This document shows positions 1 through 7,657 of a stretch of 64,000 bases of DNA, one piece after another. The position numbers were made by a program, and so were the translations under genes. Position 1 is the stretch's first letter, and every line of letters begins with the position of its first letter. The DNA is taken from contig NZ_CP110136.1 of the NCBI RefSeq assembly GCF_025979705.1, forward strand, positions 3,224,001-3,288,000. The letters are read 5' to 3'. The stretch comes from Hymenobacter sp. YIM 151858-1. Its GTDB lineage: Bacteria; Bacteroidota; Bacteroidia; Cytophagales; Hymenobacteraceae. The notes under the pieces are model-generated. The model worked only from the letters and a program-made list of their open reading frames with translations. It was not told the origin of the DNA and ran no database searches.

Positions 1-1
1 C

Positions 2-925
2 TCGGCGCTGGTGCGCCACAACGGCTACTTCTATATGTTTTACGCCGCCAACGCGTGCTGCGGTAAGTACTGCACCTACGCCGAGGGCGTGGCCCGCTCG
101 CGTAACCTGCTCGGCCCGTGGGAGAAGTACGACCGCAACCCCATCCTGACCGACAACGAGGTGTGGAAGTGCCCCGGCCACGGCACCGTGACCGAGAAAG
201 ACGGCCGCTGGTTTTTGCTGCACCACGCCTACCACGTAAACAGCCACGAGTTTGTGGGCCGCCAAGGCTTGCTCAGCGAGTTTACCTGGAACGAGCACGG
301 CTGGCCCGAGTTCGTGAACAACAGCCCACAAGCTGCTCCGCTGGCCGATGTGACGCTGATGAACGTGACCGACAACTTTGCCGGCGACGCCCTTGCCCTT
401 ACCTGGCAGTGGCCGGTAACGCAGCAGCCCCCTATTGAGGTAGCCGATGCCCAGCTGCACCTAGGGGCCAGCCCGGCCCGCCTGGGTTCGATTGTAGCGC
501 AGCGCACCTACTCGGCAACATACACCGCCAGCGTACAGGTTGATACCACCGCCATGGGCGAAGGCACGTTTGCCGGCCTGGGTGCCGTGGGCGACCCGTA
601 CAACGCGCTGGCGCTTGTGGCCGGCGACAACATGCTGCAACTCTGGCACGTGAAGATGGGCAAGAAGCAGCGCCTCACCGAGGTACTGCTCGAGCCCTGC
701 AGCACCCTAGGTTTGCGCCTCGAGTGCTGGGGCGGCAGCCGCTACCGCTTTGCCTACACCCTCGACGGTGGCCTGAACTGGGAGCCGATCCGCACCGATG
801 GCTTTGCCATCAACGGCACGTACCTGCCGCCCTGGGACCGGGGCGTGCGCGTGGGCCTTATTGCCCAGGGCGAAGAGGGCCAAACCGCTACGTTCTCGCA
901 CTTCAAGCTGCGCAACCAGCGGTAA
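2..925 (+). CDS. Glycoside hydrolase family 43 protein, C-terminal part (5' end outside window)
   Basis: The reading frame is open at the left edge, so the start lies upstream. The visible 307 residues begin in the last blades of a GH43-type five-bladed propeller (motifs YFYMFYAANACCG, KCPGHGTV, WFLLHHAYH). From about residue 110 a roughly 200-residue beta-sandwich follows, like the concanavalin-like C-terminal module of beta-xylosidases and arabinofuranosidases. GH43 enzymes hydrolyse arabinose- or xylose-containing plant polysaccharides, usually in the periplasm or outside the cell. The N-terminal catalytic Asp and any signal peptide are not visible, so substrate and location cannot be judged. 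A hairpin terminator follows directly and an aldose 1-epimerase lies downstream, consistent with a sugar-use neighbourhood. Confidence 0.8.
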   Translation, partial: SALVRHNGYFYMFYAANACCGKYCTYAEGVARSRNLLGPWEKYDRNPILTDNEVWKCPGHGTVTEKDGRWFLLHHAYHVNSHEFVGRQGLLSEFTWNEHGWPEFVNNSPQAAPLADVTLMNVTDNFAGDALALTWQWPVTQQPPIEVADAQLHLGASPARLGSIVAQRTYSATYTASVQVDTTAMGEGTFAGLGAVGDPYNALALVAGDNMLQLWHVKMGKKQRLTEVLLEPCSTLGLRLECWGGSRYRFAYTLDGGLNWEPIRTDGFAINGTYLPPWDRGVRVGLIAQGEEGQTATFSHFKLRNQR

Positions 926-944
926 GGCATTTTACCTTGCGTTA

Positions 945-985
945 TACCACGCCCCGGCTGCCTCTGCGGCCGGGGCGTGGTGTTT
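945..985 (+). terminator. Rho-independent terminator after the GH43 gene
   Basis: A 12-bp GC-rich stem (946-957 pairs with 970-981) is followed by GTTTTC. It lies between the GH43 stop and the aldose epimerase start, which argues against starting the epimerase at the upstream ATG at 977. Confidence 0.75.
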
Positions 986-1045
986 TCAGGGCCAACGCAG
1001 CACGCTGTTGCCCGTACAAAGCGGCCCGGCCTCTTTGCATCGGAT

Positions 1046-2101
1046 ATGGCACAACCCTCGATTACCTCGGCCCCGTTTGGTCAGTTGCCCAACGGCCAAA
1101 GCGCCCAGCTGTTCACACTTACCGGCAGCTCCGGCCTGCAGGTGCGCATCACCAACTACGGCGGCATTGTAACGCACTTTTTCGCCCCCGATCGGCAAGG
1201 CCAGCCCGGCGACATCGTGTTGGGTTTCGATAGCCTCGACGGTTACCTCAGCGACGCTTACGCTACCGCCAACCCCTACTTCGGCGGACTGATTGGCCGC
1301 TTCGGCAACCGCATCCGGGAAGGCCGCTTTGCCCTCGAGGGGCAGCCCTACACCTTGGCTACCAACAACGGCCCGAACCACTTGCACGGCGGGCTGCACG
1401 GCTTCAACCAGCAGCTCTGGGAAGCCGAAATGCTTGTAGACCTAGGGCCCGTACTGCGGCTTACCTACATCAGCCCCGATGGCGAGGAGGGCTACCCCGG
1501 CAACCTCACCGTAACGGTGCTCTACGGCCTTACTGCCGATAACGCGCTGCGCATCGACTACACCGCCACCACCGACCGCGCCACGCCCATCAACCTCACC
1601 AACCACAGCTACTTCAACCTAGGGGCCGGCGCCACGCCCGATACCTTGGGCCACGAGCTGACGCTGCACGCCGACCGCTACACCGTGGTCGACGATACCT
1701 TAATCCCGACCGGGGAGCTGCGCCCGGTGGCCGGCACACCCTTCGACTTCACGCAAGCCCACCCCATCGGCGAGCGGATAGCGCAAGTGCCCGGCGGCTA
1801 CGACCACAACTGGGAGCTGCGCGGCAAAGGCCTGCGGACGGTGGCCGAAGTGTACGAGCCCACCTCGGGCCGCACGCTGGAGGTACGTACCGATCAGCCC
1901 GGCCTTCAATTTTACGCCGGCAACTTTTTGGCTGGTACGCTCACCGGCAAGCAGGGCCGCCCCTACCCCAAGCACGGCGGCTTCTGCCTCGAAACCCAGC
2001 ACTTCCCCGATTCGCCCAATCAGCCCACCTTCCCTAGCACGGTGTTGCGGCCGGGCGAGGTATTTAAGTCGGTTACGGAGTACCGCTGCGGGGTACGCTA
2101 A
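1046..2101 (+). CDS. galM: Aldose 1-epimerase (galactose mutarotase)
   Basis: A 351-residue cytosolic mutarotase that interconverts alpha- and beta-anomers of hexoses such as glucose and galactose. The family signature NHSYFNLG carries the presumed catalytic His at about residue 187. The catalytic-base motif FCLETQHFPDSPNQPTF places the Glu at about residue 316 near the C-terminus. Length fits the family. The ATG at 1046 is preferred: an in-frame ATG at 977 lies inside the preceding terminator hairpin and would add a non-family N-terminus. No signal peptide is seen from this start. It probably handles sugar released by the neighbouring GH43 enzyme, but a terminator separates them, so co-transcription is doubtful. 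Confidence 0.93.
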   Translation: MAQPSITSAPFGQLPNGQSAQLFTLTGSSGLQVRITNYGGIVTHFFAPDRQGQPGDIVLGFDSLDGYLSDAYATANPYFGGLIGRFGNRIREGRFALEGQPYTLATNNGPNHLHGGLHGFNQQLWEAEMLVDLGPVLRLTYISPDGEEGYPGNLTVTVLYGLTADNALRIDYTATTDRATPINLTNHSYFNLGAGATPDTLGHELTLHADRYTVVDDTLIPTGELRPVAGTPFDFTQAHPIGERIAQVPGGYDHNWELRGKGLRTVAEVYEPTSGRTLEVRTDQPGLQFYAGNFLAGTLTGKQGRPYPKHGGFCLETQHFPDSPNQPTFPSTVLRPGEVFKSVTEYRCGVR

Positions 2102-2415
2102 GGCAAAACCCGTATTCGCCACCAGCTGAAATAGGTATTTGTTGGGCAGCCCGGCGGCAAACCCCGCCGTTAAAGAAAGTGGCAGGCTGCTCATCAAATG
2201 CGGCAACTAGCATGCGCTTTCCTTGTGAGGGTGCATGTAACGATGAGCGGCCTGCCTCTTTTTGTGCCCATACCTAGGGCACCGCCGCCGCGGCCCGCGT
2301 GCCGGGTGCTGCTTGCCGCACCTTCCCCCCTCCCCTGTTCGAATAATCATTTAATAACACGCCCTAAACTGGGCGCTGTTCGTAGTGAACTAGCAGAAAC
2401 GCTCTGCTCCGACGT
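2102..2415. other. Intergenic region upstream of otsAB
   Basis: No convincing gene is seen in this 314-base gap. It holds one ACCTAGGG word near 2271 and a small CGCCC/GGCGG-type hairpin (about 2362-2377) shortly before the otsAB start. The AT-rich stretch around 2340-2365 is the likely promoter area, but I cannot place a clear TAnnTTTG box. Confidence 0.4.
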
Positions 2416-4596
2416 ATGTCTCGTACCATTATTGTCTCTAACCGGCTTCCTACTAAAGTAAAACGCGCCGACGACGGCAGCCTCTCCTTTTCGCCCAGCG
2501 AAGGCGGCCTGGCTACCGGCCTGGGCTCGGTTTACCAGCAAGACGGCAACGTGTGGGTGGGTTGGCCCGGCTTATACCTCGACAGCGAGGACGAAGAACA
2601 CCACGTGACCGAGGAGTTGCGGGCCGACAGCATGGCGCCGGTGTTCCTGACCGAAGACGAAATCCGGGACTACTACGAAGGCTTTAGCAACGAAACCCTG
2701 TGGCCCACCTTCCACTACTTTGCGCAATACGCCGTTTTCGAGCCCACGTACTGGCAGGCTTACGAGGCCGTGAACCGCAAGTTCTGCGAAGCCGTGGTAG
2801 CCCAGGCCGGCCCCGACGACACCATCTGGATTCAGGATTACCAGCTGCTGCTGCTGCCGGGCATGTTGCGCCAGGCCTTGCCCAATGCTACCATTGGGTT
2901 CTTTTTGCACATTCCGTTCCCGTCGTACGAGTTGTTTAGGGCGGTGCCGTGGCGGCGGCAGCTGCTCGAAGGTATGCTCGGAGCCGACCTCATCGGCTTT
3001 CATACCTACGGCTACATGCGCCATTTTCTGAGCTCGGTGGAGCGCCTGCTGGGCTGCCCCAACCAGAACGGCTTGGTAGAGTCGGGCAACCGGACCGTGA
3101 TGGTAGACGCCTTTCCGATGGGCATCGACTACGACAAGTACGCCGAGGTAGCAGCCTCGGCCGAAGCCCAAAGCCTCGAAGCCGAATACCGGCAGGCCCT
3201 GGCCGATCAGCAAGTGGTGCTCAGCATCGACCGCTTGGACTACACCAAAGGCATTGCCCAGCGCCTGCGGGCTTTTGAGCTGCTGCTGCAGCGCCACCCC
3301 GAGCTGCACAACAAAGTAACGCTGCTGATGCTGGTGGTGCCCTCGCGCGACCAAGTGCAGCAATACAAAGAGCTGAAAGAGGAAATTGACGAGCTGGTGG
3401 GCCGCATCAACGGCGACTACCGCACCATCAGCTGGTCGCCGATTCAGTACTTCTACCGCTCCTACCCGCTCGAGGAGCTGAGCGCCCTGTACCGCATTGC
3501 CGACGTGGCGCTGGTATCGCCGATGCGCGATGGCATGAACCTGGTGGCCAAGGAGTTTATTGCCAGCCGCCTCGACCAACGGGGCGTGCTGGTGCTGAGC
3601 GAACGGGCGGGGGCTGCGCGGGAGTTATCCGACGCAGTCATCATCAACCCGACTGACATGGAGCAGGTGGCCGATGCCATTTACCAGGCCCTGACCATGC
3701 CTCTCGACGAGCAGCAACACCGCATGGCCAGCTTGCAGGCCATTGTAAAGCGCTACAACGTGCACGCCTGGGTGGAGCTGTTTATGAACCGCCTGGCTTA
3801 CAGCAAAATCAAGCAGCAAATCCTGAACACCGATACCCTCGACGAACCGGCGCAGCTGCTGATGACGGAGCAGTTTAAGAGCGCCCAAAACCGCCTGCTG
3901 CTGCTCGATTACGACGGCACGCTAATGCCCTTTCAGACCAACCCGCAGCACGTGCGCCCCGATGCCGAGCTGCGCCGCCTCCTGCAGGCGCTTACCGCCA
4001 ACGAGCGCAACCGCGTGGTTATCATTTCGGGCCGCGACCGGGCCACGCTTACCGGTTGGCTGGGCGATTTGCCGCTCGATTTTATCACGGAACACGGCGT
4101 TTGGCTAAAGGAGCGCGAAGGCGACTGGCACATGATTCAGGCCCTGCGCAACGACTGGAAGCGCGACATCCGGCCCATTCTGGAGCTGCACGTGAGCCGT
4201 ACGGCCGGGGCTTTTATCGAAGAGAAAGAGTACTCGCTGGTGTGGCACTACCGCCGCGTCGATCCGGACCTAGGCGCCATGCGTGCCCGCGAGCTGGCCG
4301 CGCACCTCAACTTTATCGGCAGCGGCAGCGGCTTGCACATCATGGAGGGCAACAAGGTGGTCGAGGTCAAGAACGCCGGTATTGACAAAGGCGTGGCCGC
4401 CGCCCACTGGGTACGCCAATTCAGCCCCGACTTCATCCTGGCCATGGGCGACGACCGCACCGACGAAGACACGTTCCGGGCCATGCCGCCCGAGGCGTAC
4501 ACCGTGAAAGTAGGCGCCCGCCCTAGGTCGCTGGCCCGCTACCACCTCGACAGCCCCGAGCAGGTACGCCAAGTGTTGTGGCAGTTGGCAGAGTAG
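2416..4596 (+). CDS. otsAB: Bifunctional trehalose-6-phosphate synthase/phosphatase
   Basis: A 726-residue fusion covering both steps of trehalose synthesis: UDP-glucose plus glucose-6-phosphate to trehalose-6-phosphate, then dephosphorylation. Residues about 1-470 are a GT20 synthase with [43 protein letters not shown] and [14 protein letters not shown]. Residues about 490-726 are a HAD phosphatase with the nucleophile motif LDYDGT (around 497), ISGRD and MGDDRTDED (around 677). All key motifs are intact, so both activities are expected. Trehalose protects against desiccation and osmotic stress. The gene converges on a GH15 enzyme at 4919-6706, a pairing that suggests synthesis and turnover of the same sugar. 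Confidence 0.95.
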   Translation: MSRTIIVSNRLPTKVKRADDGSLSFSPSEGGLATGLGSVYQQDGNVWVGWPGLYLDSEDEEHHVTEELRADSMAPVFLTEDEIRDYYEGFSNETLWPTFHYFAQYAVFEPTYWQAYEAVNRKFCEAVVAQAGPDDTIWIQDYQLLLLPGMLRQALPNATIGFFLHIPFPSYELFRAVPWRRQLLEGMLGADLIGFHTYGYMRHFLSSVERLLGCPNQNGLVESGNRTVMVDAFPMGIDYDKYAEVAASAEAQSLEAEYRQALADQQVVLSIDRLDYTKGIAQRLRAFELLLQRHPELHNKVTLLMLVVPSRDQVQQYKELKEEIDELVGRINGDYRTISWSPIQYFYRSYPLEELSALYRIADVALVSPMRDGMNLVAKEFIASRLDQRGVLVLSERAGAARELSDAVIINPTDMEQVADAIYQALTMPLDEQQHRMASLQAIVKRYNVHAWVELFMNRLAYSKIKQQILNTDTLDEPAQLLMTEQFKSAQNRLLLLDYDGTLMPFQTNPQHVRPDAELRRLLQALTANERNRVVIISGRDRATLTGWLGDLPLDFITEHGVWLKEREGDWHMIQALRNDWKRDIRPILELHVSRTAGAFIEEKEYSLVWHYRRVDPDLGAMRARELAAHLNFIGSGSGLHIMEGNKVVEVKNAGIDKGVAAAHWVRQFSPDFILAMGDDRTDEDTFRAMPPEAYTVKVGARPRSLARYHLDSPEQVRQVLWQLAE

Positions 4597-4614
4597 CACA
4601 ACCGCTGCCCCCGG

Positions 4615-4897
4615 CTGTCATTGCGAGCCAAGCGAAGCAATCGGTCCTGGGCAGGGCACGACCGTTAACGCAGCACCGCCCACCCCCACGGCTGTCATTG
4701 CGAGCAAAGCGAAGCAATCTTTCCTCTCGTGGCACCACCGTTCAGCTGGCACCAACCGAATACCGCACCGCCCAAATCCTGCTGCCAGGGTTCGGGCGGT
4801 GCGGTTTTGTGCGCTCCTAGGTTTGCGGTTAGTGCTAGCTGAACGGTCGTACCCAGCCCAGGACCGATTGCTTCGTCCTTCGTCCTCGCAATGACAG
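4615..4897. repeat. REP-like repeats with a nested hairpin between otsAB and GH15
   Basis: Two forward copies of a 28-base unit starting CTGTCATTGCGAGC and ending GAAGCAATC lie at 4615-4642 and 4692-4719. An inverted, slightly expanded copy lies at 4866-4897. The first copy and the inverted copy also match beyond the unit (GGTCCTGGGC and ACGACCGTT). Inside, an 11-bp inverted repeat (4737-4747 with 4837-4847) encloses another 11-bp GC-rich stem (4763-4773 with 4794-4804) followed by TTTTG, a likely two-way terminator for the convergent genes. The unit resembles REP elements known from many bacteria. Confidence 0.75.
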
Positions 4898-4918
4898 CCA
4901 AGGGAACAGTTTCTGCTC

Positions 4919-6706
4919 CTACAAAAAGTTGGGCATGTCGAGCTTTTTGGAAATGCGGTAGGCGGCGTTTACCAGGCCCACGTGGCTGTAGGCCTGCGGG
5001 AAGTTGCCCCACTGCGAGCCGGTGCGGGCGTCCACGTCTTCCGACAGCAGCCCTAGGTGGTTGGTGTAGCCGAGCAGCTTCTCGAACTCGCGGATGGCAT
5101 CGTCGAGGCGGCCGACGCAGGCCAGGGCTTCGATGTACCAGAAAGAGCAGATGAGGAACGTGGTTTCGGGCGTGCCGAAGTCGTCGGCGTGGCGGTAGCG
5201 GTAAAACAGGCCTTCGGGCGTTTTCAGCTCCTGCTCCAGCGCGGCCAGGTGCGTACGCGCCACCTCCGAGTCGGGCCGCAGGTAGCCCATCATGATGAGC
5301 TGCAGGGTGCTGGCATCGAGGTGGGGCGAGCCGATGGCATTGGTGTACACTTGCCGCGCGGGCTGAAAGCAGGCCTCGATTTTTTGCCCGGCCTGGTGCA
5401 TCAGGCGTTCGGCCTGGGCGGCCATATCGGCGTTGCCTAGGTTGCTGGCCACCTTGCGGGCGGCATGAGCGCCGGCCCAATGAAACAGGTAGGTGTAGCA
5501 ATGAAACTGCGCCAGGTTGCGGAACTCCCACAGGCCCGCATCGGGCTGCTCCATGGTGCGCTCGATAAACGACAGGGCATCGTACATCAGCTTTTCGGAG
5601 TGCACACGCTCTTTGGTGGCAAAGCGGCGGTCGACGTAGAGCGGCAGCAAAGCCACCAGCACCTGCCCGTACACGTCGTTCTGGATGTGCGTGTAGGCAT
5701 CGTTGCCGATGCGCACCGGCTGGTTGCCCAGGTAGCCGGCCAGGTGCGAAAGCTCCTGCTCAATGAGCTCGGAGTTGCCGCTGATGGAGTAGAGCGGCTG
5801 GTACTTGTCGCGCACCTTCGTCGAGATGTTGGCGATGAAGTGGAAGTACTGCTCCATCTCCTCGAAGTGCCCGATGTTGTTGAAGGCCGTGAGGATGTAG
5901 TACGTGTCGCGCATCCAGCAGTAGCGGTAGTCCCAGTTGCGCGTGGAGCCCGGTGCCTCGGGCAGCGAGGTGGTGGTGGCCGCAATGATGGCGCCGGTAT
6001 CCTCGTACTGATGCAGCTTCAGCACCAGGCCCGAGCGAATCACCTGCGGCTGGTAAAAGTTGCTGATGCTGGTGCTTTTCACCCATTGCCGCCAGTACTG
6101 CGTGGTGTCGCGCAGAAACCGCTCGCAGGTGCTTTCCAAAGCGGCCTCCAGCGGCGCGCCGTAGGTAAGCACCAGGTACTTGGTTTCGGTGAGGGCAAAG
6201 TCTTCCTCGTCGAGGATGTAGCTAAGCGGCACGTTGGAGGTAAGGCGCAGCTCCTCCGACAAGCCCAGGTAGCTGATGTGGTTGGAGGAGCGCCGCGGGC
6301 TGAGCACCTGCCGGCCGTAGTCGCCCACGGGGCGGCACACGGCCCGCACGCGCGGTGTACCGGCCAGGGGTTCGAGCTTCCGGATCAGCATCAGGGGCTT
6401 GTAGTACCGCTCGTACTGCTGAAAGCGGGGCGCGAAATCGGTAACGCGGTAGCGCCCCTGCCCCGACTCTACCTCGGTGCACAGCACGTTGGTGTTATCG
6501 AGGTAATACTGATGGGTGCGAAACTCGCCCTCGGATGGCTGCAGGGTAAACTCGCCGCCCTGCTGCCGATCGAGCAGGCTGCCGAATACAAAGCCGCTGT
6601 CGAAACGGGGCCAGCACAGCCACTGCAGGCTGGTATCCTGATGAATAAGTGCCAGGTAGGCGCAGTTGCCGATTACGCCTAGGTCGTAAGTGTGTCGATT
6701 GCTCAT
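4919..6706 (-). CDS. GH15 family glycoside hydrolase (glucoamylase/trehalase-like)
   Basis: A 595-residue protein starting MSNRHTYDLGVIGN at the ATG at 6706; longer in-frame starts would run into the next gene. The N-terminal beta-sandwich is followed by an (alpha/alpha)6 barrel. Visible family motifs are WDYRYCWMRD, the general-acid region GLWEF and the C-terminal general-base region LLSEDVD with GNFPQAYSH. GH15 enzymes release glucose from starch-type glucans, and some actinobacterial members are trehalases. The convergent otsAB gene favours trehalose or a related alpha-glucoside, which is inference. No signal peptide, so probably cytosolic. pdxH lies 97 bases upstream on the same strand. 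Confidence 0.88.
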   Translation of the reverse strand: MSNRHTYDLGVIGNCAYLALIHQDTSLQWLCWPRFDSGFVFGSLLDRQQGGEFTLQPSEGEFRTHQYYLDNTNVLCTEVESGQGRYRVTDFAPRFQQYERYYKPLMLIRKLEPLAGTPRVRAVCRPVGDYGRQVLSPRRSSNHISYLGLSEELRLTSNVPLSYILDEEDFALTETKYLVLTYGAPLEAALESTCERFLRDTTQYWRQWVKSTSISNFYQPQVIRSGLVLKLHQYEDTGAIIAATTTSLPEAPGSTRNWDYRYCWMRDTYYILTAFNNIGHFEEMEQYFHFIANISTKVRDKYQPLYSISGNSELIEQELSHLAGYLGNQPVRIGNDAYTHIQNDVYGQVLVALLPLYVDRRFATKERVHSEKLMYDALSFIERTMEQPDAGLWEFRNLAQFHCYTYLFHWAGAHAARKVASNLGNADMAAQAERLMHQAGQKIEACFQPARQVYTNAIGSPHLDASTLQLIMMGYLRPDSEVARTHLAALEQELKTPEGLFYRYRHADDFGTPETTFLICSFWYIEALACVGRLDDAIREFEKLLGYTNHLGLLSEDVDARTGSQWGNFPQAYSHVGLVNAAYRISKKLDMPNFL

Positions 6707-6803
6707 GGGCCGGTGCGGCACCCGCTTTGGCGAGGGTGCGTGGCCTAGGTGTACCCGCTGCGGCCCGCCGGGGTTGCCTTCGCCCACGCCGCGGCTACCC
6801 CAC

Positions 6804-7433
6804 CTAGGGCGCCAGGCACACTTGCTGCCAGCCCGTGGGCGTACGCTCGAAGCGCATGCGGCTGGGCAGGTCGCCGGGGTTAGCGGCCCAAAACTCAATG
6901 GTGGTGGGGTGAACGGCATAGCCGCCCCATTGCGGCGGGCGCGGCACGGCTTTTTGGTCGGCAAACTGCTCGGTGGCCTCGTGCAGGCGCTCGGCCAGCT
7001 CCTCGGGGCTGCTGAGCACCTGGCTTTGCGGCGAGGCCCACACGCCCAGCTGGCTGGCCCTAGGTCGTTTGGCGAAAGCGGCCGTGGCATCGTCGGGCGG
7101 CAGCGGGTGCACGATGCCCTCTACGCGCACCTGCCTATCGAGCCCGGCCCAGTAAAAGGTAAGCGCCGCGTGGGGGTTGGCTTCGAGCTCCTGCGCTTTG
7201 GGGCTGCTGAGGCTGGTGAAAAACCGGAAGCCGGTTTTGTCGGTGGGCACGCCGTGCAGGTACACTACGCGGGCCGCGGGGTAGCCATCGGGCCGCACCG
7301 TCGAGAGTGTCATGGGCACGGGGCCGTCGAGCGGGGCTTCGTCGAGCCAGTGGCGGAACAGGTGCAGGGCGTCGGTTTCGGCGAGCAGCGCGGCCCAGCC
7401 GGCCGGCACGGCCGGCGCAAAAGTGGTTTCCAT
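6804..7433 (-). CDS. pdxH: Pyridoxamine 5'-phosphate oxidase
   Basis: A 209-residue FMN-dependent cytosolic enzyme that oxidises pyridoxine- or pyridoxamine-5'-phosphate to pyridoxal 5'-phosphate, the last step of vitamin B6 salvage. Family segments include PMTLSTV, RVVYLHGV, FRFFTSLSSPKAQEL, FYWAGLDRQVRVEG, the C-terminal dimer and substrate motif RPPQWGGY and the closing W-x-V-LAP. The ATG at 7433 (METTFAP) gives the usual family length and is preferred over a non-ATG start at 7475. An inverted pair of CCTAGG words (near 6743 and 6802) lies between it and the downstream GH15 gene. Confidence 0.95.
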   Translation of the reverse strand: METTFAPAVPAGWAALLAETDALHLFRHWLDEAPLDGPVPMTLSTVRPDGYPAARVVYLHGVPTDKTGFRFFTSLSSPKAQELEANPHAALTFYWAGLDRQVRVEGIVHPLPPDDATAAFAKRPRASQLGVWASPQSQVLSSPEELAERLHEATEQFADQKAVPRPPQWGGYAVHPTTIEFWAANPGDLPSRMRFERTPTGWQQVCLAP

Positions 7434-7575
7434 AGCAATAGGTAGGGCAGTGAGAGCGGAGTAGCGGCCACGCAAGCAGCCGTTGGCACAAACGTAACCT
7501 ATTGCCGCTCAATACCAAGCATATATCACATCATTATGGTAGGCAACGCTGCGGCACACGCATGGCAGCACCTAG

Positions 7576-7634
7576 GGCCCAAACACGTAGCCCCGGCAGC
7601 AGCTCTACAACCTGCGCCGGGGCTACGTGTTTGG
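7576..7634. terminator. Long hairpin downstream of the DUF5686 gene
   Basis: A nearly perfect stem of about 20 bp starting CCCAAACACGTAGCC lies 24 bases past the stop of the minus-strand DUF5686 gene. There is no long T-run, so it is a probable rather than certain terminator. Confidence 0.55.
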
Positions 7635-7657
7635 GTTTGCACCAACTTTTAACTGGC

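Noticed and set aside
2198-2461. 87-residue frame overlapping the otsAB start
   Set aside because: Pro/Arg-rich shadow that extends into otsAB in another frame.
5465-6682. 405-residue open frame opposite the GH15 gene
   Set aside because: GH15 motifs on the other strand are complete; this frame has only low-complexity Val/Gly/Ala sequence.
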